Source: Bacteroidota bacterium
Lineage (GTDB): Bacteria > Bacteroidota > Bacteroidia > Chitinophagales > Chitinophagaceae
Assembly: GCA_013288745.1 (NCBI GenBank)
Contig: JABDBG010000002.1
Span: 1 to 64,000, forward strand
DNA: 64,000 bases
Direction of reading: 5' to 3'
The first letter of the stretch is position 1; each line of letters starts with the position of its first letter. The position numbers were made by a program, and so were the translations under genes. The notes under the pieces were generated by a model. The model did no database searches and was not told the DNA's origin. It was given only the letters and a program-made list of their open reading frames with translations. Positions 18,286-27,054 of this stretch are shown piece after piece.

Positions 18286-20127
18286 ATGAAACATCTCGCT
18301 TCACTCAATCGCTTTTTTTGGAACTATCGCTGGCGGCTACTTTTAGGAATTTTATTTGTTGTACTGACGAATTATTTCAGGATACTTTCTCCACAGCTTA
18401 CAGGGTATGTGGTAAATATTGTTGTCAATAAAGCCGATCATAGTACTGTTGCTACAACACACAATAATCAGAACGATATTATTGTTCAGGCGATCATCAA
18501 TCATCTGGAAGCAAAATCATTTGGTGAAAAAGTTTTATGGAGTGGCATCACCCTATTAATATTAGCTGTTATCAGTGGTTTTTTTATGTTTCTAATGCGG
18601 CAGACGATCATCGTAATGAGCCGGTTAATAGAATATGACCAGAAAAACCAGGTATTTACACACTACCAGCAACTGGATACTAATTTTTACAAAACGCATA
18701 GTACCGGCGATCTGATGAACCGCATCTCCGAAGATATAAGCAGGGTAAGAATGTACACTGGCCCTGCAATTATGTATGTTGTAAACCTTGCTGTAACTAT
18801 CGGGTTCAGTATTTACTTTATGGTAAAAGCCAGTCCCAGGTTAACGATTGTGGCCTTATCGCCTTTGCCCATCTTAGCTTTTACGATCTATTTTGTTAAT
18901 ACAATTATCCATAAAAAAAGTGAACGTATCCAGGCATTATTAAGTGATCTCACGACTAATGCACAAGAATCGTACAGTGGAATAAGGGTTATTAAGTCTT
19001 TCGTTCAGGAAAGAACCATGTTTGGCTTTTTTACAAAAAATAGTGAAGAATACAGAAAGAACGCATTAGGATTGGCTAAGACAGAAGCCATCTATTTCCC
19101 AAGCATTGCTTTATTGATCGGGTTAAGCACACTGATAACAATTATGGTGGGCGGATTGGATTATGTGCACGACCCGATACATAACAAAGTTGGTACCATT
19201 GCTGAATTTGTTTTATACATTCAAATGCTCACCTTTCCTGTAAGTGCCATTGGATGGACAGCCAGTATGATACAAAGAGCTGCTGCCTCCCAAAAACGTA
19301 TCAACGAATTTTTGCAAACCAGGCCAACTATCCAAAATGCTATCGAAAAAATTAAACCGCCGTTAACAGGCAATATCAGTTTTACCAACGTCGATTTTAC
19401 TTATCCGCATACGGGAATTAACGCTGTTAAAAATTTCTCCTTACAAGTTGCACCGGGAGAAAAAATAGCGATCGTAGGAAGAACCGGTTCAGGAAAATCT
19501 ACTATCGCACAATTGCTGTTACGGATGTATGATCCGCAGAAAGGAATGATCATGTATGACGGCGCACCATTAACCAAGATCGATATTGAATACCTGCGAT
19601 CGCAAATAAGTTATGTACCACAAGATGTCTTCTTATTTAGTGAAACCGTAAGCAATAATATCCGTTTTGGATATGATGATGCGACGCAGGAACAAATAGT
19701 AAAAGCAGCTAAACAAGCCAGTGTACACAATGAGATTGAGCATTTTGCACATCAATACGAAACCCTGATAGGAGAGCGTGGGGTGACATTAAGTGGGGGA
19801 CAAAAACAACGAATATCTATTGCCAGAGCCTTGATAAAAGAAGCTAAAATTGTGATCTTTGATGATTGTTTAAGCGCTGTAGATGTTAAAACCGAGAAGG
19901 AAATATTGAATGGATTGAATGAATACCTGGATAAGAAAACAGCTATAATCATTACCCACCGCATATTTTCATTGATCACGTTCGATAAGATTATAGTGAT
20001 CGATGAAGGAAAGATCGTAGAAGAAGGCACACACGACCAACTTTTACAAAAAAACGGTTACTACGCAGATATGTATGCCCGCCAGCAAAACCAGGAAGAT
20101 ACCAACGATGATATTTCCCGAAATTAG
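18286..20127 (+). CDS. ABC exporter, fused permease and ATPase (half-transporter)
   Basis: Homodimer-type ABC exporter with an N-terminal six-helix domain (residues ~15-320) and a C-terminal nucleotide-binding domain. Motifs: Walker A 'VGRTGSGKST', Q-loop 'YVPQDVFLF', signature 'LSGGQKQRISIARAL', Walker B 'IVIFDDCLSAVD' (with Asp where Glu is usual, D-D rather than D-E), and H-loop 'ITHRIFSL'. It resembles lipid or multidrug exporters such as MsbA/LmrA. I prefer the ATG at 18286 to an upstream TTG at 18250, since the latter overlaps a TATTTTTG promoter-like element. The substrate is unknown. The missing catalytic Glu suggests reduced ATP hydrolysis or partnership with another half. Confidence 0.9.
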   Translation: MKHLASLNRFFWNYRWRLLLGILFVVLTNYFRILSPQLTGYVVNIVVNKADHSTVATTHNNQNDIIVQAIINHLEAKSFGEKVLWSGITLLILAVISGFFMFLMRQTIIVMSRLIEYDQKNQVFTHYQQLDTNFYKTHSTGDLMNRISEDISRVRMYTGPAIMYVVNLAVTIGFSIYFMVKASPRLTIVALSPLPILAFTIYFVNTIIHKKSERIQALLSDLTTNAQESYSGIRVIKSFVQERTMFGFFTKNSEEYRKNALGLAKTEAIYFPSIALLIGLSTLITIMVGGLDYVHDPIHNKVGTIAEFVLYIQMLTFPVSAIGWTASMIQRAAASQKRINEFLQTRPTIQNAIEKIKPPLTGNISFTNVDFTYPHTGINAVKNFSLQVAPGEKIAIVGRTGSGKSTIAQLLLRMYDPQKGMIMYDGAPLTKIDIEYLRSQISYVPQDVFLFSETVSNNIRFGYDDATQEQIVKAAKQASVHNEIEHFAHQYETLIGERGVTLSGGQKQRISIARALIKEAKIVIFDDCLSAVDVKTEKEILNGLNEYLDKKTAIIITHRIFSLITFDKIIVIDEGKIVEEGTHDQLLQKNGYYADMYARQQNQEDTNDDISRN

Positions 20128-20172
20128 CTATACATAAGCCTTATATACCCTTAAAATCAGGTTCTCCAAAAT

Positions 20173-20202
20173 TTTGCCAATTCAAAAACAACTATATCTT
20201 TG
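20173..20202 (+). promoter_or_regulatory. Bacteroidota-type promoter for the DUF3276 gene
   Basis: TTTG at 20173-20176 and TATCTTTG at 20195-20202, spaced 18 nt, match the Bacteroidota -33/-7 consensus (TTTG, about 19 nt, TAnnTTTG). Transcription would begin near 20209, which excludes the upstream in-frame start at 20174 and supports GTG at 20249. Confidence 0.72.
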
Positions 20203-20248
20203 CTTTGGACAAATTATTTACCCGAACCAAAACCTAAATTTTACAACA

Positions 20249-20698
20249 GTGGCGTACGACAACAACGAAAACAACAACGACAAAAAAATTGAAAGCGTTT
20301 ATAGCAAACGTATCAGAGCGGGAAAACGCAGGACCTATTTTTTTGACGTAAGAGAAACTCGTGGAAGCGATTATTATTTAACTATTACAGAAAGCCGTAA
20401 ACGTTTTGATTCTGACGGATACGATAGACATAAGATCTTTTTATACAAAGAAGATTTCAATAAATTTATTAAAGGGTTGATCGAAGCAGTTGATTATGTG
20501 AAAACCGATCTTATGCCTGATTTTGATTTTGATGCCTTCAACCACGATAATCCATACGAAGGTGAAGATGGTGCTTCTCCTGAAACAAAAGCAGCAGAAA
20601 CTACAGCTGATATAGTAGCTGAACCAGCACCTATCATTCCTGTAGAAAACATAACACCTGTAGATAACGGCAGTACGGAAGAAGTTGATAAATGGTAA
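20249..20698 (+). CDS. PUR-alpha-like DNA/RNA-binding protein (DUF3276)
   Basis: Small acidic-tailed protein of the Bacteroidota DUF3276 group, whose fold resembles the PUR repeat that binds single-stranded nucleic acid. The core at residues ~15-85 has 'KRIRAGKRRTYFFDVRET', 'YYLTITESRKRF' and 'KIFLYKEDFNKFI', the beta-beta-beta-alpha pattern of a PUR repeat. The last ~50 residues are Ala-, Pro- and Glu-rich and disordered. The start is GTG at 20249, set by the promoter just upstream and by the family's usual N-terminus (M-A-Y-D-N). A T-rich terminator follows. Conserved and probably highly expressed; precise role unknown. Confidence 0.88.
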   Translation: MAYDNNENNNDKKIESVYSKRIRAGKRRTYFFDVRETRGSDYYLTITESRKRFDSDGYDRHKIFLYKEDFNKFIKGLIEAVDYVKTDLMPDFDFDAFNHDNPYEGEDGASPETKAAETTADIVAEPAPIIPVENITPVDNGSTEEVDKW

Positions 20699-20719
20699 AA
20701 CCAAACTTAGTATAAAATA

Positions 20720-20748
20720 AAAAATCCTCTCAAACGAGAGGATTTTTT
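20720..20748. terminator. Bidirectional Rho-independent terminator
   Basis: Stem AAATCCTCTC with GAGAGGATTT around a four-base loop, with T-runs on both sides. It separates the convergent DUF3276 and pgi genes. Confidence 0.92.
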
Positions 20749-20765
20749 TATGCAGTAACTATCAA

Positions 20766-22394
20766 TTATTTGCGCATTTTTTTATACGCATTGATCAATC
20801 CGTTAGTTGAAGAATCATGTGAAGTAACCGGTGCATCGGATTGTAATTCAGGTAATATTTTATTAGCCAATTGTTTACCTAATTCAACACCCCATTGGTC
20901 AAAACTATAAATGTTCCAGATAATTCCCTGTACAAAGATCTTATGTTCATACAAAGCAATTAATTCACCCAAGGAGAATGGCGTGATCTCTTTAACCAGG
21001 AAAGAGTTTGTTGCACGGTTACCCTGAAATATTTTATATGGAATAAGGGCTTCTTTTGTTCCTTCTGTAATCAATTCATCTTTTCCTTTACCATTCATTA
21101 AAGCTTCGGTCTGTGCAAAAAAGTTGGTCAATAATTTTTGATGGTGATCGCCTAAGGGATTATGACTGATCGCCGGTGCAATAAAATCGCAAGGGATCAA
21201 TTGCGTACCCTGGTGGATCAATTGATAAAATGCGTGCTGGCCATTGGTTCCAGGCTCGCCCCAGATAACCGGGCCGGTTGCATATTGCACCTGTGCACCA
21301 TTTCTATCAACATATTTACCGTTGCTTTCCATATTTCCTTGTTGGAAATAAGCGGCAAAACGATGCATGTATTGATCGTAAGGCAAGATAGCTTCTGATG
21401 CAGCATTAAAGAAGCTGGTGTACCATATACCGATCAGCGCCATTATTACCGGGATATTATGATCGAACGAAGTATCCCTGAAATGAGTATCTGCTTTATG
21501 CGCGCCTTTTAATACTGCTTCAAAATTATCGTATCCGATAGTTAAAGCAATTGACAGCCCGATAGCACTCCATAAACTGTATCGGCCTCCAACCCAATCC
21601 CAAAAAACAAACATATTTTCTGGAGCGATACCAAATTTCACTACATCTTTTTCATTTGTACTTAATGCCGCAAAGTGCTTAGCAATATGTTTTTCATCTT
21701 TTGCGGTAGCTAAGAACCAGTCCCTTGCAGAGTTGGCGTTGGTCATAGTTTCCTGCGTAGTAAAGGTTTTGCTGGCGATCAGGAATAATGTTTCTTCTGC
21801 ATTTACTTTTTTCAAAGTTTCGGCAATATGTGTTCCATCGACATTGCTAACAAAATAAGTCTGGATACCTTTTACCCAATAAGGTTTTAAAGCTTCTGTC
21901 ACCATTACGGGTCCAAGATCGCTACCACCGATACCTATATTAACGATCGTTGTGATCTTTTTGCCAGTGTAGCCTTTCCATTCATCACCGTGTATTTTTG
22001 CACAAAAGCTTTTCATTTGTGCCAGTACTTTTTGAATTTCAGGCATTACATCTTTTCCATCAACTAATACAGGCTTTCCGGAGAAATTGCGTAGGGCAGT
22101 GTGTAATACAGCTCTATCTTCCGTTACATTGATCTTTTCACCGGTGAACATTGCTTCGATAGCAGCAGGAAGCTGACAATCATTTGCTAATTGTAATAAA
22201 AGCTCTTTTGTTTTATCGGTGATGATATTTTTAGAATAGTCGAATAATATCTCATCAAACTGGATAGAAAACTTAGCAAACCTTTCTTTATCTGCTTTGA
22301 ACAAGTTGCTCATGTGCACTTGTTTCATCTCTGTATAATGTAATTGCAAAGCCTTCCAGGAAGAAGTGTAAACGGGGTTGATCTTAGGAAACAT
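20766..22394 (-). CDS. pgi: Glucose-6-phosphate isomerase
   Basis: Interconverts glucose-6-phosphate and fructose-6-phosphate in the cytoplasm, linking glycolysis to sugar-nucleotide supply for the locus at 1-16 kb. Both family signatures are visible: '[17 protein letters not shown]' around residue 265, and '[20 protein letters not shown]' about 110 residues later. A '[11 protein letters not shown]' phosphate loop is near residue 150 and '[11 protein letters not shown]' near 210. About 540 residues, full length. I place the start at ATG 22394; a TTG at 22421 also lies in frame, but it overlaps the -7 element of the promoter. Confidence 0.97.
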   Translation of the reverse strand: MFPKINPVYTSSWKALQLHYTEMKQVHMSNLFKADKERFAKFSIQFDEILFDYSKNIITDKTKELLLQLANDCQLPAAIEAMFTGEKINVTEDRAVLHTALRNFSGKPVLVDGKDVMPEIQKVLAQMKSFCAKIHGDEWKGYTGKKITTIVNIGIGGSDLGPVMVTEALKPYWVKGIQTYFVSNVDGTHIAETLKKVNAEETLFLIASKTFTTQETMTNANSARDWFLATAKDEKHIAKHFAALSTNEKDVVKFGIAPENMFVFWDWVGGRYSLWSAIGLSIALTIGYDNFEAVLKGAHKADTHFRDTSFDHNIPVIMALIGIWYTSFFNAASEAILPYDQYMHRFAAYFQQGNMESNGKYVDRNGAQVQYATGPVIWGEPGTNGQHAFYQLIHQGTQLIPCDFIAPAISHNPLGDHHQKLLTNFFAQTEALMNGKGKDELITEGTKEALIPYKIFQGNRATNSFLVKEITPFSLGELIALYEHKIFVQGIIWNIYSFDQWGVELGKQLANKILPELQSDAPVTSHDSSTNGLINAYKKMRK

Positions 22395-22418
22395 TTTTGT
22401 GTAAAGTTTAAATTTCGC

Positions 22419-22450
22419 CAAAGTTATCTAGAGAAATCCCAAAATACAAA
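22419..22450 (-). promoter_or_regulatory. Bacteroidota-type promoter of pgi
   Basis: On the minus strand: TTTG (22450-22447), 20 nt, then TAACTTTG (22426-22419). It fits the TTTG/TAnnTTTG pattern and places the transcript start about 15-20 nt before the ATG at 22394. Confidence 0.62.
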
Positions 22451-22485
22451 AAAACAAATTTCAGTATTATGTACAGTAATAATAA

Positions 22486-22517
22486 AAATGCCATGATCAA
22501 ACCGATCATGGCATTTA
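22486..22517 (-). terminator. Rho-independent terminator of msrA
   Basis: Perfect 13-bp stem (AAATGCCATGATC and its complement) around AAACC, with a T-rich tail on the minus strand, 30 bases after the msrA stop. Confidence 0.9.
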
Positions 22518-22546
22518 CCCTTTTGTATCTTGTATTTTATCGAAGA

Positions 22547-23188
22547 TCAATATTTAAAATTCCCTTTAAAATTCTTCTTAAACTCTAAAAAATCAGGTAT
22601 TGAAACATTCTGTACGTACGGGTTATTAGGATTGTAATAAATATACTCCTGGTGATAATCTTCCGCAGGATAAAATTTTGTGAACGGAAGTACCTGCGTA
22701 GCGATCTTCGCATTGTACTTCTTTGAATCTGTTAGCTTTTTTATTTCTGCAGTAATGACCTGTTTCTCTTTATCATTTGTATAAAAAGCAATGGAACGAT
22801 ACTGTGTACCTTCATCATTTCCCTGTCCGTTAACCTGAGTTGGATCCTGACTGGCAAAGAAAGCTTCTACCAATGTCTGGTAACTTATCCTGGCAGGATC
22901 GTAGTAAACCTGCACTGTTTCTGCATGTCCGGTTGAACCAGTACAAACATCTTCATAACTCGGATTTTTGGTTGTCCCACCTGCAAAACCTGATACGGCA
23001 TCTGTTACACCTACTAAACTTTGGAATACCAATTCCGCATGCCAGAAACATCCTTCAGAAAAATAGGCTACAGATTCATTGGCTGTATGGTTTTTATTGC
23101 CCGGTATAATTTTAAGTGGTTTTGTCTGCGTTTGTCCGCATGAAACAAAAAGCACAATCGCTAAAAAAGTAGAAAATAATGATCTCAT
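22547..23188 (-). CDS. msrA: Peptide methionine-(S)-sulfoxide reductase, lipoprotein form
   Basis: Repairs oxidised methionine in proteins using thiols. The catalytic motif GCFWHAEL has its Cys at residue 47. Further family blocks are 'VSGFAGGTTKNPSYEDVCTGSTGHAE' (split over residues 65-90), 'YYDPARISY', 'DEGTQYRS' and 'AEDYHQEY'. The N-terminus is a lipoprotein signal ending in 'LFVSC' (Cys 17), so the enzyme is probably anchored to a membrane facing the periplasm, as in other envelope MsrA proteins. Resolving Cys residues are few, so it may depend on an external thiol donor. A single-gene transcript with its own terminator. Confidence 0.94.
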   Translation of the reverse strand: MRSLFSTFLAIVLFVSCGQTQTKPLKIIPGNKNHTANESVAYFSEGCFWHAELVFQSLVGVTDAVSGFAGGTTKNPSYEDVCTGSTGHAETVQVYYDPARISYQTLVEAFFASQDPTQVNGQGNDEGTQYRSIAFYTNDKEKQVITAEIKKLTDSKKYNAKIATQVLPFTKFYPAEDYHQEYIYYNPNNPYVQNVSIPDFLEFKKNFKGNFKY

Positions 23189-23311
23189 GATAATTGATTT
23201 TGTAGAATAAACGATGCGCTAAGCGATTAGGTTTTACGGTAATTGTTAAGATAAATCCAAATGGTATACCAATTTAGCACGAAAGCATTTATTTTTGCGT
23301 AAAATTTGGAT

Positions 23312-23575
23312 ATGGGACTTAAAGAACAATTTGAACAGGCGCAGGCTGATAGTAAGCTTTTAACAAAAAAGCCTTCAACTGATGTTTTATTGCAGTTATA
23401 CTCACTATTTAAGCAAGGGCAGGAAGGTGATATTAATATCGATCCCCCAACTAATATGTTCGATTTTGTAGCTAAAGCGAAATATGGCGCCTGGGAAAAA
23501 ATGAAAGGCAAGCCAAAAGAAGAAGCCATGCAGGAATTCATTGATAAGATAAATGAGTTAAAAGCCCAGCAATAG
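23312..23575 (+). CDS. Acyl-CoA-binding protein
   Basis: Four-helix ACBP fold, 87 residues, near the length of eukaryotic ACBP. Recognisable are 'LKEQFEQAQADSKLL', 'DVLLQLYSLFKQGQEGD', and 'KYGAWEKMKGKPKEEAM' with the Tyr-x-x-Trp and Lys that bind the CoA 3'-phosphate and adenine. It buffers and carries long-chain acyl-CoA in the cytoplasm. ATG 23312 is preferred over a TTG two codons earlier. A TATTTTTG element at 23290-23297 lies close upstream and may be a -7 box, although no clear -33 partner was found. Confidence 0.95.
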   Translation: MGLKEQFEQAQADSKLLTKKPSTDVLLQLYSLFKQGQEGDINIDPPTNMFDFVAKAKYGAWEKMKGKPKEEAMQEFIDKINELKAQQ

Positions 23576-23579
23576 CATC

Positions 23580-23680
23580 TTATATTTAATATTGAATAAG
23601 TAATATCGCCTTAATCTTTTTAGATTCTTATTAATATTCAATTTAAATCACCAATATTCAATAATAAGCCTTATATTTAC
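23580..23680. repeat. Heptad-periodic A+T-rich array, paired arms
   Basis: Between the ACBP gene and the RRM gene, words of 7 bp follow each other with drift. The left part has AATATTG then AATAAGT; the right part has AATATTC then AATAATA with the complementary sense, separated by about 20 bases. It is one of about ten loci of this type in the window. Confidence 0.55.
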
Positions 23681-23828
23681 ATTGTGATTTAGCTCTGTGA
23701 GCACATAGTTTTAGATAGATTCAAATTTTTACATTCTCCACTCGTAATAGTTTTCCTCTTTTTAATCGTTTTGTTTACTGGTACCATCACAGGTATTTTA
23801 TTTTTATTTATTTTAATTTTTAGATTTT

Positions 23829-24140
23829 ATGAACATTTATGTTTCAAATTTGAGTTTCAACACAAGTGATGTTGAATTGAATGAACTTTTTGCAAGATTC
23901 GGTAGCGTTTCTTCTGCTAAAGTAATTATGGACAGAGAAACAGGCCGCTCACGTGGTTTTGGCTTTGTTGAAATGGCTTCTGACGAAGAAGGTAAAGATG
24001 CAATGTTAGGCTTAAACAACAAAGAAGTTGAAGGTCGTGCAATGAGCGTTTCTATCGCAAAAGAAAGAGAAGAAAGAAGCGGTGGTAATAGCTACAGCAA
24101 CAACCGTAACTCTGGTGGCGGTGGCAACAGAAGATGGTAA
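23829..24140 (+). CDS. RRM-domain RNA-binding protein with Gly-rich tail
   Basis: A single RNA-recognition motif: RNP2 'IYVSNL' at residues 3-8, RNP1 'RGFGFVEM' at about 40-48 with the aromatic residues that stack on RNA, and 'IAKEREERSGG' before a Gly/Asn/Ser/Arg-rich tail of ~25 residues. This layout is the standard small RRM protein of Bacteroidota and cyanobacteria, often cold- or stress-induced. The leader is long (about 150 nt or more, T-rich), which could carry regulation. A strong terminator follows. A single-gene transcript. Confidence 0.95.
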   Translation: MNIYVSNLSFNTSDVELNELFARFGSVSSAKVIMDRETGRSRGFGFVEMASDEEGKDAMLGLNNKEVEGRAMSVSIAKEREERSGGNSYSNNRNSGGGGNRRW

Positions 24141-24163
24141 TCATTAACTGATAATATTTTCGA

Positions 24164-24192
24164 AAAAGAGCTCAATTTATTGGGCTCTTTTT
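24164..24192 (+). terminator. Rho-independent terminator of the RRM gene
   Basis: AAAGAGCTC pairs with GGGCTCTTT across a short AATTTATT loop and is followed by a T-run. Confidence 0.88.
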
Positions 24193-24210
24193 TTATGTTG
24201 AAACTGTAGT

Positions 24211-24335
24211 ATTTACCGCAAAGTCGCAAAGATGAAATGTATAAGTCGCAATTACAACTTTGCGACTTATTTGCATTTACTTATTTTGCTTTGCGTGAAA
24301 CAAGTTTTGGGTTTTAACTTTTGACTTTTTACTTA
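24211..24335. repeat. Intergenic inverted repeats (AAGTCGCAAAG pair) and heptad run
   Basis: AAGTCGCAAAG at 24221-24231 is exactly complementary to CTTTGCGACTT at 24258-24268. A heptad run TTTTAAC-TTTTGAC and further copies follow at about 24312-24333. No gene is visible here. Confidence 0.7.
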
Positions 24336-24369
24336 GCTTTGACCTTAAATAATTTAAAGCACCAAACGA

Positions 24370-25590
24370 ATGGCTCCAAAAAAGAACGCGGCAATACTTT
24401 TCATCTTCATCACTTTATTAATAGACGTGATCGGCATCGGCTTGATCATTCCTGTTATGCCAAAACTGATCAGTACATTGATTCATGGCAGTATCAGCGA
24501 TGCTTCTAAATATAGTGGCTGGCTTACGTTTGCATATGCCCTGATGCAATTTTTATTTTCACCAATGCTGGGTAATTTGAGCGATAAGTTTGGCAGAAGG
24601 CCGATCTTATTGATGTCACTCTTTGGTTTAGGTATCGATTATATCTTTTTATCATTCGCACCATCGATCGGTTGGCTATTTGTCGGAAGAACAATTGCCG
24701 GAATAGGAGGTGCAAGTTTTACAACAGCTACGGCTTATATCGCTGATATCAGCAACGAAGAAAACCGCGCGCAAAATTTTGGAATGGTGGGTGCCGCTTT
24801 TGGATTAGGATTTATTATCGGACCCGCTATTGGTGGTTTGCTTGGAGGCTTTGGTGCACGTGTTCCATTTATGGTAGCAGCAGGTTTGAGCATATGCAAC
24901 TGCATCTACGGATATTTTGTTTTACCTGAATCTTTGGATATGGCTCACAGGCGTGAATTTGATTGGAAGCGTGCTAATCCTATCGGTTCTTTGAAACAAT
25001 TATTAAAATACGAAGATCTAAAAGGATTGATCGTTGCTTATTTTTTAATCTTCTTAGGAGGGATGGCGATCCAAAGCACCTGGTCATTCTTCACTATTCA
25101 AAAATTTAACTGGAATGAGAGAATGATCGGTATTTCATTAAGTGTTGTAGGTCTGTTGATCGCGATCGTGCAGGGAGGTTTGATACGTGTTGTTAATCCT
25201 AAACTTGGAAACAAACGCAGCATGTATCTGGGATATGTAATGTATGCCATAGGCTTATTCCTTTTCGCATTCGCATCTCAAAGCTGGATGATGTTTGTGT
25301 TTTTAATACCATATTGTTTGGGTGGCTTTTGTGGTCCGGCCTTACAATCTGTTATGTCTGCACAAGTTCCAAAGAATGAACAAGGCGAGCTGCAAGGTGG
25401 CCTTACAAGTGTAATGAGCTTAGCTTCGATCATCGGGCCGCCATTGATGACGAATATTTTTTCTTATTTTACAAAAGACAGTGCACCTGTGCATTTTCCG
25501 GGCGCTGCTTTTTTCTTAGGCGGTATCATCATGCTCACAGCATTTGTTGTATCTTATAAAACATTGCATAATAACACTGCTATATCATAA
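24370..25590 (+). CDS. MFS transporter, TCR/Tet type drug:H+ antiporter
   Basis: Twelve-helix major-facilitator protein of ~406 residues. Motif A is clear in the 2-3 loop, 'GNLSDKFGRRPILL', with a weaker second copy in the second half. Motif C of antiporters is 'GAAFGLGFIIGPAIGG' in helix 5. The N-terminal helix 'LLIDVIGIGLIIPVMPKL' is typical of TetA-like proteins (D-x-x-G-x-G-x-x-x-P-V-M-P). It likely exports an organic cation or drug across the inner membrane, but resistance cannot be inferred. It lies 11 bases upstream of a Mur-ligase-like gene, so the two may be co-transcribed. Confidence 0.92.
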   Translation: MAPKKNAAILFIFITLLIDVIGIGLIIPVMPKLISTLIHGSISDASKYSGWLTFAYALMQFLFSPMLGNLSDKFGRRPILLMSLFGLGIDYIFLSFAPSIGWLFVGRTIAGIGGASFTTATAYIADISNEENRAQNFGMVGAAFGLGFIIGPAIGGLLGGFGARVPFMVAAGLSICNCIYGYFVLPESLDMAHRREFDWKRANPIGSLKQLLKYEDLKGLIVAYFLIFLGGMAIQSTWSFFTIQKFNWNERMIGISLSVVGLLIAIVQGGLIRVVNPKLGNKRSMYLGYVMYAIGLFLFAFASQSWMMFVFLIPYCLGGFCGPALQSVMSAQVPKNEQGELQGGLTSVMSLASIIGPPLMTNIFSYFTKDSAPVHFPGAAFFLGGIIMLTAFVVSYKTLHNNTAIS

Positions 25591-25601
25591 ACCTATCTCG
25601 G

Positions 25602-26981
25602 ATGATCAAAAGTATTGATGATTTTAAAAATGTTTTTTTTATCGGCGTTGCCGGAACAGGTATGAGTGCTATCGCGCAATATTTATCCGGCATTGGTAAA
25701 AACGTAAGTGGGTCGGATCGTTATTTTACGCCGGATACTTTTAACGAGACCAAAGAAAAATTGATGGCCGAAGGCATTCAATGTTTTTTGCAAAATGGTG
25801 AAGGTATCAATGAAAAGACAGACCTCATCGTTGTTTCTACTGCGATAGAAGATACTGTTTTCGAAGTGCAGAAAGCAAAGCAATTAAATATTCCCATCAT
25901 CAAACGTTCTGAAGTATTGGCAATGATCGCTAAAAGTAAAAAGACGATCGCAGTAGGAGGCACATCAGGCAAAAGCACGACCAGCGGGATGCTATTTGAT
26001 ATTTTAGAAAAAGCCAATCTACAACCAAGTATCATCAGCGGCGCTGGATTGATCAGCATCATCAAAGAAGGAAAGATCGGCAATGCAAAAGTTGGCAAAG
26101 GAGAGTGGCTGGTTATTGAAGCAGATGAAAGCGACGGATCAATTGTTCAATACGAACCTGAGGTTGGTTTATTACTAAACATAGATAAAGACCATCAGGA
26201 AATTGATGAGTTGATAGAAATATTCGGCACATTTAAAAAGAACACCAAACAATTGTTCGTTGTCAATGAGTCGAATGCTTTGGCCAAACACTTATCAGCG
26301 AATAGCAAACATGATTTTTCTATAGATACAAAATCCGGAGCAGGCTATATTGCCACTGATTTTAAACAGGATGGCTTAACCATTTCATTTCAAATTAACG
26401 GTATTGTATTTAATTTGAATACTGTCGGCAAACACAATATGGAGAATGCTTTGGCAGCAACAGCTGTTGCCAATCAATTAGGCGTTGATCTGAAAACCTG
26501 CGCTGCTGCTTTAGAAAAATACGAAGGCATTTATCGCCGCCACCAGATATTAGGCAACAAAAATGGTGTTTGGGTAATTGATGATTATGCCCATAATCCT
26601 GCTAAATGTGCTGCTTCCATTGCAGCTTGTCAATACATTGCACCAAAAGTTATCGCTTGGTTTCAGCCTCACGGTTACGGGCCAACGCGTTTTTTAAGAA
26701 CAGATTTTGTAAAAGAAATTGCTGCTGTACTAAGACCCGAAGATGAAATATGGATGAGTGAGATCTTCTATGCAGGTGGCACTGCCGTAAAAGATATTTC
26801 ATCTAACGACCTGATAACAGATATCAAAGCTTTAGGTAAAAAAGCATTTTTTGTTGAGAATAGAAATGAATTCTTAAAAACTGTTCGTCCGCATTTAACT
26901 ACTAATACAGTTTTATTATTAATGGGTGCCAGAGATCCGGGATTAGAACAGTTTGGGAAAGATGTATGGGAACAATTATAG
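25602..26981 (+). CDS. MurC/Mpl-like Mur ligase with GTSGKST P-loop
   Basis: ATP-dependent amide-forming ligase of the MurC/Mpl branch. Domain 1 has 'IGVAGTGMSAIAQYL' near residue 14. The central P-loop is GGTSGKSTT at 119-127; MurC and Mpl normally read GTHGKTT. Then come 'VIEADESDGS' near 175, 'VGKHNMENALAA' near 275 (the conserved N-x-x-N/H-N-x-A site), 'DDYAHNP' near 335 and 'QPHGYGP' near 360. The family adds L-Ala, or recycles the tripeptide, onto UDP-MurNAc. Location outside a cell-wall cluster and the altered P-loop suggest recycling (Mpl-like) or a different substrate. It follows the MFS gene by 11 bases. Confidence 0.85.
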   Translation: MIKSIDDFKNVFFIGVAGTGMSAIAQYLSGIGKNVSGSDRYFTPDTFNETKEKLMAEGIQCFLQNGEGINEKTDLIVVSTAIEDTVFEVQKAKQLNIPIIKRSEVLAMIAKSKKTIAVGGTSGKSTTSGMLFDILEKANLQPSIISGAGLISIIKEGKIGNAKVGKGEWLVIEADESDGSIVQYEPEVGLLLNIDKDHQEIDELIEIFGTFKKNTKQLFVVNESNALAKHLSANSKHDFSIDTKSGAGYIATDFKQDGLTISFQINGIVFNLNTVGKHNMENALAATAVANQLGVDLKTCAAALEKYEGIYRRHQILGNKNGVWVIDDYAHNPAKCAASIAACQYIAPKVIAWFQPHGYGPTRFLRTDFVKEIAAVLRPEDEIWMSEIFYAGGTAVKDISSNDLITDIKALGKKAFFVENRNEFLKTVRPHLTTNTVLLLMGARDPGLEQFGKDVWEQL

Positions 26982-27004
26982 CAGTTGAAATTCCTATCAT
27001 AAAT

Positions 27005-27037
27005 AAAAATGCCCAATAATTATTGGGCATTTTTATT
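27005..27037. terminator. Bidirectional terminator
   Basis: A 16-bp nearly loopless palindrome (AAAAATGCCCAATAAT with its complement) with T-runs, between the convergent Mur-ligase and lipoprotein genes. Confidence 0.9.
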
Positions 27038-27054
27038 TATAAAATATAATTGTA

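Noticed and set aside
20174-20248. Upstream extension of the DUF3276 protein
   Set aside because: It overlaps the promoter at 20173-20202, and the family N-terminus matches the GTG start at 20249.
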